NCBI GenBank assembly: GCA_963677785.2 | Contig: CAXXDH010000002.1 | Location: forward strand, 744,001 to 808,000 | From: G963665495 sp963677785 | GTDB lineage: Bacteria > Desulfobacterota > Desulfovibrionia > Desulfovibrionales > Desulfovibrionaceae | Direction of reading: 5' to 3' | DNA: 64,000 bases | Shown: one piece after another, positions 35,568 through 44,224 of the stretch | Layout: every line of letters begins with the position of its first letter | Numbering within the stretch: the stretch's first letter is position 1 | Made by a program: the position numbers and the translations under genes | The notes under the pieces: generated by a model | Told to the model about the DNA's origin: nothing | The model's database searches: none | What the model saw: the letters and a program-made list of their open reading frames with translations, nothing else

Positions 35568-38222
35568 ATGAAACGAGTGAATCTCACCATTAACGGTCTG
35601 ACCCGCCAGGTTGTTACCGATGACACCAAAGTATTGCTGGACCTGCTGCGTAACGACCTGCAACTGACCGGCGTCAAGCAATCTTGTGATCGTAAAGGGC
35701 AGTGCGGTGCGTGTATGGTGATTATTGATGGGAAAACAGCCTTTTCCTGTCTGACCAAAGTCAAGGATTTGGACGGGGCCAGGATTATCACCGTGGAAGG
35801 ACTGGGTACTCCTGAAAATCCGCATCTCATTCAGCAGGCTTTTGTTTTGTCAGGGGCGATACAGTGCGGATTCTGCACGCCCGGCATGATTATGGCCACC
35901 AAGGCGTTGCTCGACGTCAACCCTGATCCTACCCCCGACGAGATCAAAAAAGCCCTGCGCCGCAACCTCTGCCGCTGCACAGGCTATGTAAAGATCATTG
36001 AAGCCGTACAGCTTGCCGCCAAATTTTTGCGTGGAGAAGCCACTCCAGAGAGCATGACTCCCGGACCGGATGCTCCTCCTCTTGGCGTATCCCATCCGCG
36101 GCGTTCTTCTTTGGACAAGGCGTGCGGAACGGCTCATTTTACGGCCGACGTGCTCATCCCCGACGCCTTGGAGCTTGCTGTTTTGCGCAGCACAGTTCCC
36201 CACGCGCGTATCGTAAAACTGGACACAGCCCAAGCCGCAGCCATGCCCGGCGTGGCAGGAGTGGTAACGGCTGCGGACATCAAAGGCACCAACATTCTCA
36301 AATATTTGCAGGATGATCGCCCGGTATTGTGCAGTGACAAGGTACATTACATCGGCGATCCCATCTGCATAGTTGCCGCCCGTACGAAAGTGCAGGCCGA
36401 AGCCGCGCTGGAGGTCATTGAACTGGAGCTGGAAGAACTTCCGGTTTTGAACAGTCCGTTTCAGGCTATGGAAGAGGGCCAGTTGCGCGTACATCCGGAC
36501 CGCGAAAATATCTGTTATGAGCAACCGCAGATCAAAGGAGACGCGGATGCGGCTTTGAAGGAGTCCGCCACGGTCATTGAAGCCCGTTTTACCACCCAGA
36601 CCAACCACCAGGCTCCTTTGGAACCCGAAGCCGCAGTCGCCTATTTTGAAGAAGATCCGGACGCGGATCAGCCCAAGTTGGTTATGATGAGCCGCAGCAT
36701 CAATATTCATTACCACATGAAAATGCTGCAGGAAGCCGTTGCCTGGGAGAATATGGCCTACGTCGAGCCGTTTTCCGGCGGTCAGTTCGGTATCCGTATC
36801 GATGTTATTTCCGAGGGTATCGCCGCCGCAGCCGCCGTGCACTTCCAGCAGCCCGTACGGTATATTCCCAGCCTGCACGACAGCATGCTGCAAACGTCCA
36901 AGCGTCATGCCTTTACCATGGATGTGAAACTGGCAGCGGACAAAGAGGGCAAACTGACCGCGTACTGCAATGACTTCGTGGCCGACAACGGCGCTTATTA
37001 TTCCATCGGACATGTTGTCGTGTACCGTGCCATGCAGATGCTTTCAGGCTCGTACAACATTCCCAACGTCAAGGCGCACGGCAAGCTGGTGTACACCAAC
37101 AATCCGTGGGGCAGCGCGGCTCGTGGCGCAGGCGCTCCGCAGGCCAACTACGCGTTGGAATGCGCCATGGAAATGCTGGCGAATAAAATCGGCATGGATC
37201 CGTTTGAGTTCCGTCTCATCAATTCTTTGCAGCCCGGACAGACAAAATCCATCGGCGGCGTAGTGACAGAGTGGCCTTTTCCCGAATTGATGGAAAAAAT
37301 GCGACCGCGCTATGAGCGGGCTGTGGCCGATGCCAAAGCCGCCGGTACGGACAAGGTCCTGCGCGGTGTGGGAATAGGTACGGGCGCGTTCGGCATTGGC
37401 GGCCCCAATGACAATGCGGTGGCGGCCGTGGAACTGGATGACGACGGCGGTATTTCCGTTTATGCCGCGGCCGCGGATCCGGGCGAAGGCAACGAATCCA
37501 TGTTGCTGCAGCTGACCGGCGCCTATATGGGCATGCCCCTGGAGCGTATCCGCATCAACACCCGCAGTACGGAATACACCGCAGCGAGCGGCGCTGCAGC
37601 AGGCAGCCGGATTACCTACATGATCGGCAACGCGCTCATCAACGGTCTGGAACAGCTCAAGGCCGCCATGGATGAAACAGGCGCCGCCACCGGTGAGGAG
37701 CTCAAGGCGGCGGGCAGGCCCGTACGCTATCTGGGGCGCAAGAAAACGGAAGCAGGCCCCTTGGATCCGAAGACTGGCCAGGGCCCCTCGTTCGAGTCCC
37801 AGGTGCATGCCGTGCAGCTTGCGGAACTGGAAGTGGATGTCGCCACCGGTAAAGTCCGGATGCTGAAAATGACAACGGCCGTTGATGCGGGGACTTTGAT
37901 TCATCCGCAGAACCTGACCGGCCAGCTTGACGGCGGCATCGATATGGGCGTGGGCTGGGCGCTGCGCGAGGAATACATCGCCGGGCAGACCAAAGACTGG
38001 GCCACGTTTAAATTCCCGACCATGGGCACCAGCTTTGACATGGAAACCATCATCCAGGAAACCCCGCGTCCCCAAGGGCCGCTCAAAGCCACCGGTATTG
38101 GCGAAATGTGCCTGGTGCCAACGGCTCCCGCGGTGATCAACGCCATTTTCAACGCAACCGGAGCCTGGGTCATTGATCTTCCGGCCACTCCGGACAAAGT
38201 CCTTGCGGCCATGAAGCAATAA
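35568..38222 (+). CDS. mop: Molybdenum aldehyde oxidoreductase (Mop type)
   Basis: 884 residues, slightly shorter than the ~907-residue Desulfovibrio gigas Mop. It oxidises aldehydes to carboxylic acids with water as oxygen donor and passes electrons to flavodoxin or ferredoxin. The two [2Fe-2S] domains come first: CDRKGQCGACMVIIDGKTAFSC (about residues 40-61) and CGFCTPGMIM with LCRCTGY (about 100-140). The molybdopterin cytosine dinucleotide part follows, with the Gly-rich FSGGQFGIRID, PWGSAARGAGAPQANYALE and the catalytic Glu in TGIGEMCLVPTAPAVINAI near residue 850. No FAD domain is present. AAGGAG precedes the start. No maturation gene is adjacent. Confidence 0.95.
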   Translation: MKRVNLTINGLTRQVVTDDTKVLLDLLRNDLQLTGVKQSCDRKGQCGACMVIIDGKTAFSCLTKVKDLDGARIITVEGLGTPENPHLIQQAFVLSGAIQCGFCTPGMIMATKALLDVNPDPTPDEIKKALRRNLCRCTGYVKIIEAVQLAAKFLRGEATPESMTPGPDAPPLGVSHPRRSSLDKACGTAHFTADVLIPDALELAVLRSTVPHARIVKLDTAQAAAMPGVAGVVTAADIKGTNILKYLQDDRPVLCSDKVHYIGDPICIVAARTKVQAEAALEVIELELEELPVLNSPFQAMEEGQLRVHPDRENICYEQPQIKGDADAALKESATVIEARFTTQTNHQAPLEPEAAVAYFEEDPDADQPKLVMMSRSINIHYHMKMLQEAVAWENMAYVEPFSGGQFGIRIDVISEGIAAAAAVHFQQPVRYIPSLHDSMLQTSKRHAFTMDVKLAADKEGKLTAYCNDFVADNGAYYSIGHVVVYRAMQMLSGSYNIPNVKAHGKLVYTNNPWGSAARGAGAPQANYALECAMEMLANKIGMDPFEFRLINSLQPGQTKSIGGVVTEWPFPELMEKMRPRYERAVADAKAAGTDKVLRGVGIGTGAFGIGGPNDNAVAAVELDDDGGISVYAAAADPGEGNESMLLQLTGAYMGMPLERIRINTRSTEYTAASGAAAGSRITYMIGNALINGLEQLKAAMDETGAATGEELKAAGRPVRYLGRKKTEAGPLDPKTGQGPSFESQVHAVQLAELEVDVATGKVRMLKMTTAVDAGTLIHPQNLTGQLDGGIDMGVGWALREEYIAGQTKDWATFKFPTMGTSFDMETIIQETPRPQGPLKATGIGEMCLVPTAPAVINAIFNATGAWVIDLPATPDKVLAAMKQ

Positions 38223-38412
38223 CAACAACATAGTCTTCTTTTCACTCCTTGGACCTGTGATACTGCCGGGAGGGTGTGTGTATGCAGTCAGACGCGTACG
38301 TGCATTCTCCCGGACCTCAAAGGGAAAGATCGCGTTTTTGGAGAGTTGTTTTCATTGTTCTTTTTTTGCCGGATCGCAGTACGCTCCTGATGTGCTATAG
38401 ATAGGTAAACGG

Positions 38413-38772
38413 ATGGTAAACTCAATGACTACAACACAACAACCCGATTCCACCAAGCGCTTTCGCCATCTGGCCGGCCGGGAGATTGCTTTCGATGAAG
38501 AAGGCTATTTTATGGACGATACGCAATGGAGTGAAGAAGCCTGCAAGGTGCTCGCAGCTGAAAGCGGGCTTGCGGAGATGCGGGATGAACACTGGCACGT
38601 ATTGTACGCGTATCGTGACTTTTACGCGTATAACGGTCGCGCTCCGCTGAACAAGGATCTCAAAGTCGCCACCGGGATGAGCGTGTTGGCCATGGAGCGC
38701 CTGTTTCCCGGCGGTCTCAAAAACGGCGCCCGGCGTCTTTGCGGGCTGCCCAATCCCAAGACCTGCCAATGA
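38413..38772 (+). CDS. DsrC/TusE-like sulfur carrier homologue
   Basis: 119 residues of the DsrC/TusE/DsvC family: GYFMDDTQWSEEACKVLA, HWHVLYAYRDFYAYNGRAP, then the C-terminal arm FPGGLKNGARRLCGLPNPKTCQ. Canonical DsrC has two redox Cys in the arm, 11 residues apart. Here the penultimate Cys (C118) is kept, but Arg (R107) stands at the position of the other Cys, and a Cys lies three residues later (C110). It may form a different disulfide or act as a simple persulfide carrier like TusE. Its stop overlaps the start of a cysteine desulfurase gene (ATGA), so a sulfur-relay role is likely. Confidence 0.85.
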   Translation: MVNSMTTTQQPDSTKRFRHLAGREIAFDEEGYFMDDTQWSEEACKVLAAESGLAEMRDEHWHVLYAYRDFYAYNGRAPLNKDLKVATGMSVLAMERLFPGGLKNGARRLCGLPNPKTCQ

Positions 38773-39926
38773 TATATTTAGACAACGCCGCAACATCTTA
38801 TCCGAAAAATGAAGAGGCCTTGCGTCAGGCCATGGATCGCTACCTGTCGCTGGGCGCATCCCCCGGCCGGGGAGGGTACGACCGGGCTGTAGAAGCGGAA
38901 GCGTTGGTATCCGGGACCCGCCAGGCCATAGCCGACTTTTTCGGCGCGACTGCGAACAGCAGGGTTATTTTCGCCGCCAATGCGACCGATGCCCTCAATA
39001 CGCTTATTCAGGGGCTGGCAGGGGAGGGGGGCCATGTACTGAGCACCCGCCTGGAGCACAATTCGGTGCTGCGCCCGTTGCATCATATGCGCCGCAAAGG
39101 CGAGCTGGACTTTGATCTGCTTGAGTTCGACACACAAGGTTACATACTGCCGCAGACCGTACGGGAGCACCTGCGGCCGGATACCAAAGCCGTTATCATG
39201 ACCCATGCGTCCAATGTTCTGGGTACGGTGCAGCCTGTGGAAGACATCGGCGCCATGCTTCGCGAACGCAAAGGGGCAAAGGTCGTCCTGTGCGTTGACG
39301 CGTCCCAGAGCGCCGGAGTGATTCCCATCGACATGCAGGCTGCCAATGTTTCCGCGTTGGCTTTCACCGGACATAAAAGTCTCGGCGGCCCCACCGGCAT
39401 TGGCGCCCTGGTGCTTGCTCCGGATCTGGATCTGCGACCGTCGCGTTTCGGCGGGACCGGTCTGGACTCCAAAAATTTGTTTCAGCCGGACCTGTATCCG
39501 GCTCATCTTGAATCCGGTACGCAGAATATGCTCGGTATTCTGGCTTTGGATGGTTGTTTGCGCGCCTTGACGATTCAGGAGCAGCAACGTCGTCTGGCCA
39601 CGGAAATGGATCTGCTGCACCGTTTGTACGATGCCTTGCGTTCATTGCCCGGAATTACGGTCTACGGTGGTCAGGATATGACGCGCCAGGCGCCTTTGCT
39701 TTGCTGTACGGTGGAGGGCATGGTTGCGTCGGACGTGGGAGCCATCCTGGACGGCGATTTTGACATTGCCGTACGTACGGGCCTGCATTGCGCGCCTCTG
39801 GCGCATGAAAGCCTGGGCACTGCCCCGCAGGGCACTGTTCGTTTTAGTCTCGGGCCGGGGAACTCGGTGGCCGAGATTGATGCGGCCGTGCAGGCCATGC
39901 GGGAAATAGTGCAGCCTCTTGGGTAG
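38769..39926 (+). CDS. Cysteine desulfurase family protein
   Basis: 385 residues beginning MIYLDNAATSYPKNEEALRQAM. A class V aminotransferase fold with PLP Lys in FTGHKSLGGPTGIGAL near residue 205, His in THASNVLGTVQPVEDIG, and a catalytic Cys in VRTGLHCAPLAHESLGT near residue 340, followed by GTVRFSLGPGNSVAEID. The Cys loop and the short N terminus suit the group often called cysteine desulfurase family protein, related to SufS/Csd. It should release sulfur from L-cysteine as an enzyme-bound persulfide. It is translationally coupled to the DsrC-like gene upstream. Confidence 0.92.
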   Translation: MIYLDNAATSYPKNEEALRQAMDRYLSLGASPGRGGYDRAVEAEALVSGTRQAIADFFGATANSRVIFAANATDALNTLIQGLAGEGGHVLSTRLEHNSVLRPLHHMRRKGELDFDLLEFDTQGYILPQTVREHLRPDTKAVIMTHASNVLGTVQPVEDIGAMLRERKGAKVVLCVDASQSAGVIPIDMQAANVSALAFTGHKSLGGPTGIGALVLAPDLDLRPSRFGGTGLDSKNLFQPDLYPAHLESGTQNMLGILALDGCLRALTIQEQQRRLATEMDLLHRLYDALRSLPGITVYGGQDMTRQAPLLCCTVEGMVASDVGAILDGDFDIAVRTGLHCAPLAHESLGTAPQGTVRFSLGPGNSVAEIDAAVQAMREIVQPLG

Positions 39927-40028
39927 CCTGCCTGGTCCACAGTCCGGCGGATAGGAGGCGTACATTTAATCTGAGTCTTCAACAGGTCTGAAGACATATG
40001 CGATGCGCATCAGCACTGCCGATTATTT

Positions 40029-40062
40029 GAAATAGGCTTAATTGCCTATTTCTGTTCAGGAA
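40029..40062 (+). terminator. Possible terminator after the cysteine desulfurase gene
   Basis: GAAATAGGC (40029-40037) and GCCTATTTC (40044-40052) form a 9-bp stem around TTAATT. The tail tgttcaggaa is not T-rich, so this may be weak or simply a stability element. The rest of 39927-40267 shows no gene. Confidence 0.4.
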
Positions 40063-40267
40063 GATCTCTTTAGAATCTCTTAATGTTCTTATGGAATCCT
40101 TCTACGCTGTGATCTCCACTCTTTTTATGCTTTTTCAGAAGTATTTTTATCAAATATAGTATGGTACAGCAGTCCGTCCGCTGTGATTGTTGCATAAGGA
40201 TATGGGGAAAAATGGAAAATTGACATCAGATTTTTACTCGGTTAAATTTGATAAAAGGATATCTGGT

Positions 40268-40888
40268 ATGTTGAAAAACAAATATTATTTGATTGCAACG
40301 CTTTTTTTAGTGATTACTATGTTTTCTTCTTGCTCTTTTTTTTCTTCAAGTCCTGATGAAGCCGTCGATAATACTGATAAAGATAAATGTATTGCATCGA
40401 TTAATAAAGGTTTGGCCTTGCAGGCTCAAAAGCGCTATGATGACGCCTTGACGGCATTTCGCGAAGCTATTGAGTATGATAGGTTCAGCACAGATGCCTA
40501 TTTTTATGCTTCCTATGTGAGTTTTTTGTTGAAGGATATGGAAGGAACCTATTATTATGCAAATAAATCCATAAAGATTGATAAAGGCTTTGCTGACGGT
40601 TATCTGATGGCGTCTCAGGTATTGCTGGACAGAAAACGGTATAAGGACGCTCTTACAATGCTGAGCAAATTAGTGAGCGTCCCACCGAAAAAAACAAATC
40701 ATCTTTATAAAGACAAATTTTCCGTGTATTATAGAATGGGAATTTGCTACATCGGCTTGTCTCAGTACAAGACGGGATTGGATGCCTTGAAAAAAAGTGT
40801 GAAGTTCTCTGAAACTGAAGACGTACCCAGGTCTTTGGTTCGAAGTGCCAAAGATATGATTCGTAAAGTAGAGCGCAGGATGCACTAA
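40268..40888 (+). CDS. TPR lipoprotein
   Basis: 206 residues. The signal peptide ends in a lipobox-like MFSSC near residue 22. The mature part is built of TPR units: IASINKGLALQAQKRYDDALTAFREAIEYDRFSTDAYFYAS, then GFADGYLMASQVLLDRKRYKDALTMLSKL, and YKTGLDALKKSVKFSE. Such lipoproteins act as envelope adaptors, for example in pilus or outer-membrane assembly, but the partner is not visible here. AAGGA stands 8 nt upstream of the chosen ATG. The gene is AT-rich compared with its neighbours. Confidence 0.78.
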   Translation: MLKNKYYLIATLFLVITMFSSCSFFSSSPDEAVDNTDKDKCIASINKGLALQAQKRYDDALTAFREAIEYDRFSTDAYFYASYVSFLLKDMEGTYYYANKSIKIDKGFADGYLMASQVLLDRKRYKDALTMLSKLVSVPPKKTNHLYKDKFSVYYRMGICYIGLSQYKTGLDALKKSVKFSETEDVPRSLVRSAKDMIRKVERRMH

Positions 40889-40922
40889 CCAATAGTAAGG
40901 AGCACTGCAACGCATCGGAGTT

Positions 40923-42110
40923 ATGGGTGTTGCGTGTTTTTTTATGCAAAATATAACCTTTGATTTTCCTACACGGATATTTTTGGGTAAAAAAGTCTTT
41001 TCCCGCATTGGCAGGGTCTTGTCGTTGGCCCAGCATACGCGTGTCGTACTGGTTGCCGGCCAAGGCTCCATCCGCAGTAACGGGGTCTATGAGGCAATAA
41101 CGGATTCTCTTGAAAAGCACGATATCTTCTGGACAGAATATTGGGGGATAACCCCCAATCCGGATTGCAACCATGTTCTTGGAGTGCGACAGCTTGCAAA
41201 GGATTTTAATGCCGATGCGTTGCTTGCCGTGGGCGGCGGGAGCGTTATCGATGCGACCAAGCTCGCGGCAGCATCGTTGCTGGCAGATGCAGGTATTTGG
41301 GAGATTGTGGAAAGGCAAAAGGATATTCTTGAGGCGTTGCCCTGTTATGCCGTATGCACCTGTCCCGGTGCCGGGACCGAAGCAAGTTGTTCGGCCATTG
41401 TCAGCAATCCGGCAGCACTTGAAAAGCGCAGCGTCAAAGGGCCTGGGCTCTGGCCCCAGGCTGCTTTCGTTGATCCCCGCAGTCAATATGGTCTTCCCTG
41501 GCTGCAGACTTTGGCCGGGGGCATGGACACTTTTGCGCATTGTCTGGAGCATTTCATTTCCGGAGCTATGGATCCGCAGCCTTGTGAGGTGTCTTTATCG
41601 CTTTGCGCCAGCTTGATGCGCAGTGTGCTGGAGGCGTTGCGTACGTTGCAGAAAGATCCCGAAGCGTATACTGCGCGCGCTTCCCTGGCCTGGGCTTCCA
41701 TTCTGGCCCTGAACGGCACGGCCGGTGCGGGCCTTGGAGGCGGCAGCTGGGTGCTGCACCTTGCGTCACACGCCTTGGGCGCGCATTTTTCCCGCATTCC
41801 GCATGGACTGGCTGTGGCTGCATTACTCCCGGGATGGCTGAACTTTTTGTCAATACAATCACCGCACGCGTTCGCTCTTCTGGAAAAATACCTCCAGGGG
41901 GCTCTGCAACCAGCGGGGTCTCTGCTGTCATTCAATGAGCTGAATGATTTTTTTTCATGTCCAAAAGGACATGATTTTGGCGTGTCCGCTGCTGATGTGG
42001 TTTCCATTGCCGCAACTGCGTACGCGGATGCCCAGGCCCATCCAGGCTCGGAACGTTTTTTTCCTTTGTCGGAAAAGATTTTTTTAGACCTCCTGTCCGG
42101 CGCGATTTAA
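40923..42110 (+). CDS. Iron-containing alcohol dehydrogenase
   Basis: 395 residues as drawn. Family features: a start near MQNITFDFPTRIFLGKKVF, the nucleotide-binding GGGSVIDATKLAAAS near residue 100, and iron ligands in FVDPRSQYG...AGGMDTFAHCLEHFIS and in ASHALGAHFSRIPHGLAVAALLP. It resembles the butanol/NADPH-aldehyde reductase (YqhD, BdhA) branch. It would interconvert alcohols and aldehydes and could act together with the Mop oxidoreductase. The start is uncertain: 40923 has GGAG too close, and 40944 matches the family length better but has no visible ribosome-binding site. Confidence 0.88.
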   Translation: MGVACFFMQNITFDFPTRIFLGKKVFSRIGRVLSLAQHTRVVLVAGQGSIRSNGVYEAITDSLEKHDIFWTEYWGITPNPDCNHVLGVRQLAKDFNADALLAVGGGSVIDATKLAAASLLADAGIWEIVERQKDILEALPCYAVCTCPGAGTEASCSAIVSNPAALEKRSVKGPGLWPQAAFVDPRSQYGLPWLQTLAGGMDTFAHCLEHFISGAMDPQPCEVSLSLCASLMRSVLEALRTLQKDPEAYTARASLAWASILALNGTAGAGLGGGSWVLHLASHALGAHFSRIPHGLAVAALLPGWLNFLSIQSPHAFALLEKYLQGALQPAGSLLSFNELNDFFSCPKGHDFGVSAADVVSIAATAYADAQAHPGSERFFPLSEKIFLDLLSGAI

Positions 42111-42225
42111 TCCAATTTTTTATATTTTATTGGCCTGTTACGGCCTGTTTTTTTGGGCATTGCAATTATTGCCTGAGAGTTCAAAGCGGGACCTTGAAAA
42201 AGCGGCCTCTATTTTTTGTGTTTTT

Positions 42226-42254
42226 TTGACATGATTTTTGCTTGAGGATAATAC
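42226..42254 (+). promoter_or_regulatory. Sigma-70 promoter for the regulator-neuB-glycosyltransferase operon
   Basis: A perfect TTGACA (42226-42231) and TAATAC (42249-42254) are separated by 17 nt. It lies about 170 nt before the regulator start. A small GC hairpin with a T-run (ggcctgttacggcc then seven T) near 42131-42153 probably ends the alcohol dehydrogenase transcript. Confidence 0.72.
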
Positions 42255-42421
42255 AGATGGAGGTCTGTTCTTTTTTTTGACGCAGAACTAAAGCTTGGAC
42301 CTGAAAATGACGAAAAGATATTTAGTCGCCGAATGAATAATACATGGCATGCCGCAGCGGACAGCGTGACAGGCGGCGTTGGTACTGTCTATCATTCGTT
42401 TACTAAATAAAGGACTTGACC

Positions 42422-43036
42422 ATGCTTCCTATACAGAAGCGTTATTTCAAACCGAGCAAAGACGCGCGCGTTTTGGCTATTCTGGAATCCTTGTCGCTGG
42501 AGAACGAGCTTTCGCAATCGGAACTCGGCCGTCGGCTCAGACTCAGTGGCGCAATGGTCAACCAGTATCTCAGGGAACTTCAGGACGAGCATCTCATTGA
42601 ATATGAAGCAATAAACGGAAAAAGCTATCGCTACGTACTGACAGCCAAAGGCGAGCGCAAGCGTCAGGTGCTGTTTTCCGGCTGTTCCACGGAAGCGATT
42701 CAGATATATGCGGCGCTTAAAGACCAGATCGCAGCCAAGCTAAAGCTGTTGCAGGGTAAAAAAGTTGAAAAGTGCGTTCTGTTCGGCGCATCGGATACCT
42801 GCGAGGTTGTTTTAGGCGCGATATCCCATACGTCACTCGAGGTAGTGGCCCTGTTGGATAATGATCCCATAAAGCAGGGGAAACGGCTCCACGGGTATAT
42901 CATTTCACCGCCGCAGGTGCTGGAAACCATTGCCTGCCAAGCTGTGTTGATAACCTCGTATGCGCGGCAGGATGAAATTCATGCCCAAATCGAGCCGCTC
43001 TGTTTGCAAAAAGGAATGGAGATAATGCGATTATGA
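42422..43036 (+). CDS. Winged-helix regulator fused to a Rossmann-like domain
   Basis: 204 residues. Residues ~10-75 form a winged helix-turn-helix (ILESLSLENELSQSELGRRLRLSGAMVNQYLRELQDEHLIEY). The C-terminal ~100 residues resemble the nucleotide-binding Rossmann domains at the N terminus of CapD-like sugar dehydratases or PglD-like acyltransferases: VEKCVLFGASDTCEVV, VVALLDNDPIKQGKRLHGYII, then VLITSYARQDEIHAQI. A regulator that senses a nucleotide sugar or cofactor is a reasonable inference. Its stop overlaps the neuB start (ATGA), so it probably controls its own operon. ATG at 42422 has AGGAC upstream. Confidence 0.78.
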   Translation: MLPIQKRYFKPSKDARVLAILESLSLENELSQSELGRRLRLSGAMVNQYLRELQDEHLIEYEAINGKSYRYVLTAKGERKRQVLFSGCSTEAIQIYAALKDQIAAKLKLLQGKKVEKCVLFGASDTCEVVLGAISHTSLEVVALLDNDPIKQGKRLHGYIISPPQVLETIACQAVLITSYARQDEIHAQIEPLCLQKGMEIMRL

Positions 43037-44133
43037 AACATAATTACAAGATTCAACTCAATTCCGGCAGAGTTATCGGCCATGGTTCCCCTTGCTTTAT
43101 TGTCGCTGAAATCGGCAACAATCATCAGGGCGAATTGCCTCTTGCCAAGGAAATGGTTCTTGCCGCCGCCGAAGCCGGCGCCCAGGCAGTGAAATTTCAA
43201 AAACGGGACATGGAGGCCCTTTTTACCCGGGCTGGTCGCGAGGCGCCCTATGGCGGTCCCAACAGCTTTGCGCCAACCTATGGCGAGCACCGCGACAAAC
43301 TTGAGTTGAGCATTGAAGAAATGGCCGAGTGCAAGGCTTTGGCTGAGTCGCTCGGACTCGTATTTTTTGCCTCTGCATGGGATTTTGTGAGTCTCGAGCA
43401 GATGCTCGACCTGAATGTGGAGCTGCTGAAAATTTGTTCCGCCGACCTGGTGAATATCCCCATGTTGCGCCGTAGTGCGGCTAGCGGTTTGCCGATTATT
43501 CTGTCCACCGGCATGAGCGATTGGGGGGATATTGATACGGCAGTGGGCGAGTTGCGCCGGTTTCATGAAAATATTATTTTGCTTCATTGCAACAGCACCT
43601 ATCCGTGTCCGGATGATCAGCTTGCCCTGCCGGTGATGAAACGGCTCAAGGATCGCTACGAGTTGCCCGTAGGATATTCGGGGCATGAGTTGGGCATAGG
43701 ACCGAGTCTGGCCGCCGCGGTTCTGGGGGCTTGTGTCATTGAGCGTCATTTCACCCTCGATAAATCCATGCGCGGCACGGACCACAAGGTGTCTTTGGAG
43801 CCTGCCGAGCTGAAGCAACTCGTTTCCATGGTACGGGAGGCCGAACTTGCCTGCCGCGTAACGAACAAGGTCATTTTTGAAGGTGAAGAAAAAGCTGCGG
43901 CCAAGTTGCGTAAAAGCATAGTTTTTACCAGAGATCTCCCTGCAGGCCATGTTATTTCCGATGCGGACCTGACAGTCAAATGTCCGGGAACAGGTGTTTC
44001 CCCGGTGCATTGGGATGAAGTGGTTGGAGCGCGGCTTTGCTCCGGCGTCAGCTATGAGCAGCAATTGACCTGGGAATGTCTGGCTCCCGAGGAGGTTGCC
44101 GGTTGTGAAAATCTCGGGGAATTGCTGAATTAG
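43033..44133 (+). CDS. neuB: NeuB-family nonulosonate synthase, copy 1
   Basis: 366 residues. It condenses phosphoenolpyruvate with an aminosugar (N-acetylmannosamine, or a bacillosamine- or altrosamine-type sugar) to make a nonulosonic acid. The TIM-barrel part contains FIVAEIGNNHQGELPLAKEM, QAVKFQKRD, SFAPTYGEHR and VGYSGHELGIG, then ERHFTLDKSMRGTDHKVSLEP. A C-terminal SAF (antifreeze-like) domain is present (VFTRDLPAGHVISDADLTVKCPGTGV). Start overlaps the regulator stop. Which nonulosonate it makes cannot be told from the sequence. Confidence 0.93.
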   Translation: MKHNYKIQLNSGRVIGHGSPCFIVAEIGNNHQGELPLAKEMVLAAAEAGAQAVKFQKRDMEALFTRAGREAPYGGPNSFAPTYGEHRDKLELSIEEMAECKALAESLGLVFFASAWDFVSLEQMLDLNVELLKICSADLVNIPMLRRSAASGLPIILSTGMSDWGDIDTAVGELRRFHENIILLHCNSTYPCPDDQLALPVMKRLKDRYELPVGYSGHELGIGPSLAAAVLGACVIERHFTLDKSMRGTDHKVSLEPAELKQLVSMVREAELACRVTNKVIFEGEEKAAAKLRKSIVFTRDLPAGHVISDADLTVKCPGTGVSPVHWDEVVGARLCSGVSYEQQLTWECLAPEEVAGCENLGELLN

Positions 44134-44224
44134 CTTGCCGGAACTCTGTGTATTCCAGGCAGAGTGAGGCGTTTGCCTTCCGGGATGTTATTGGCGGACT
44201 GCGATTAGGCTATCAGGTGAGTGT

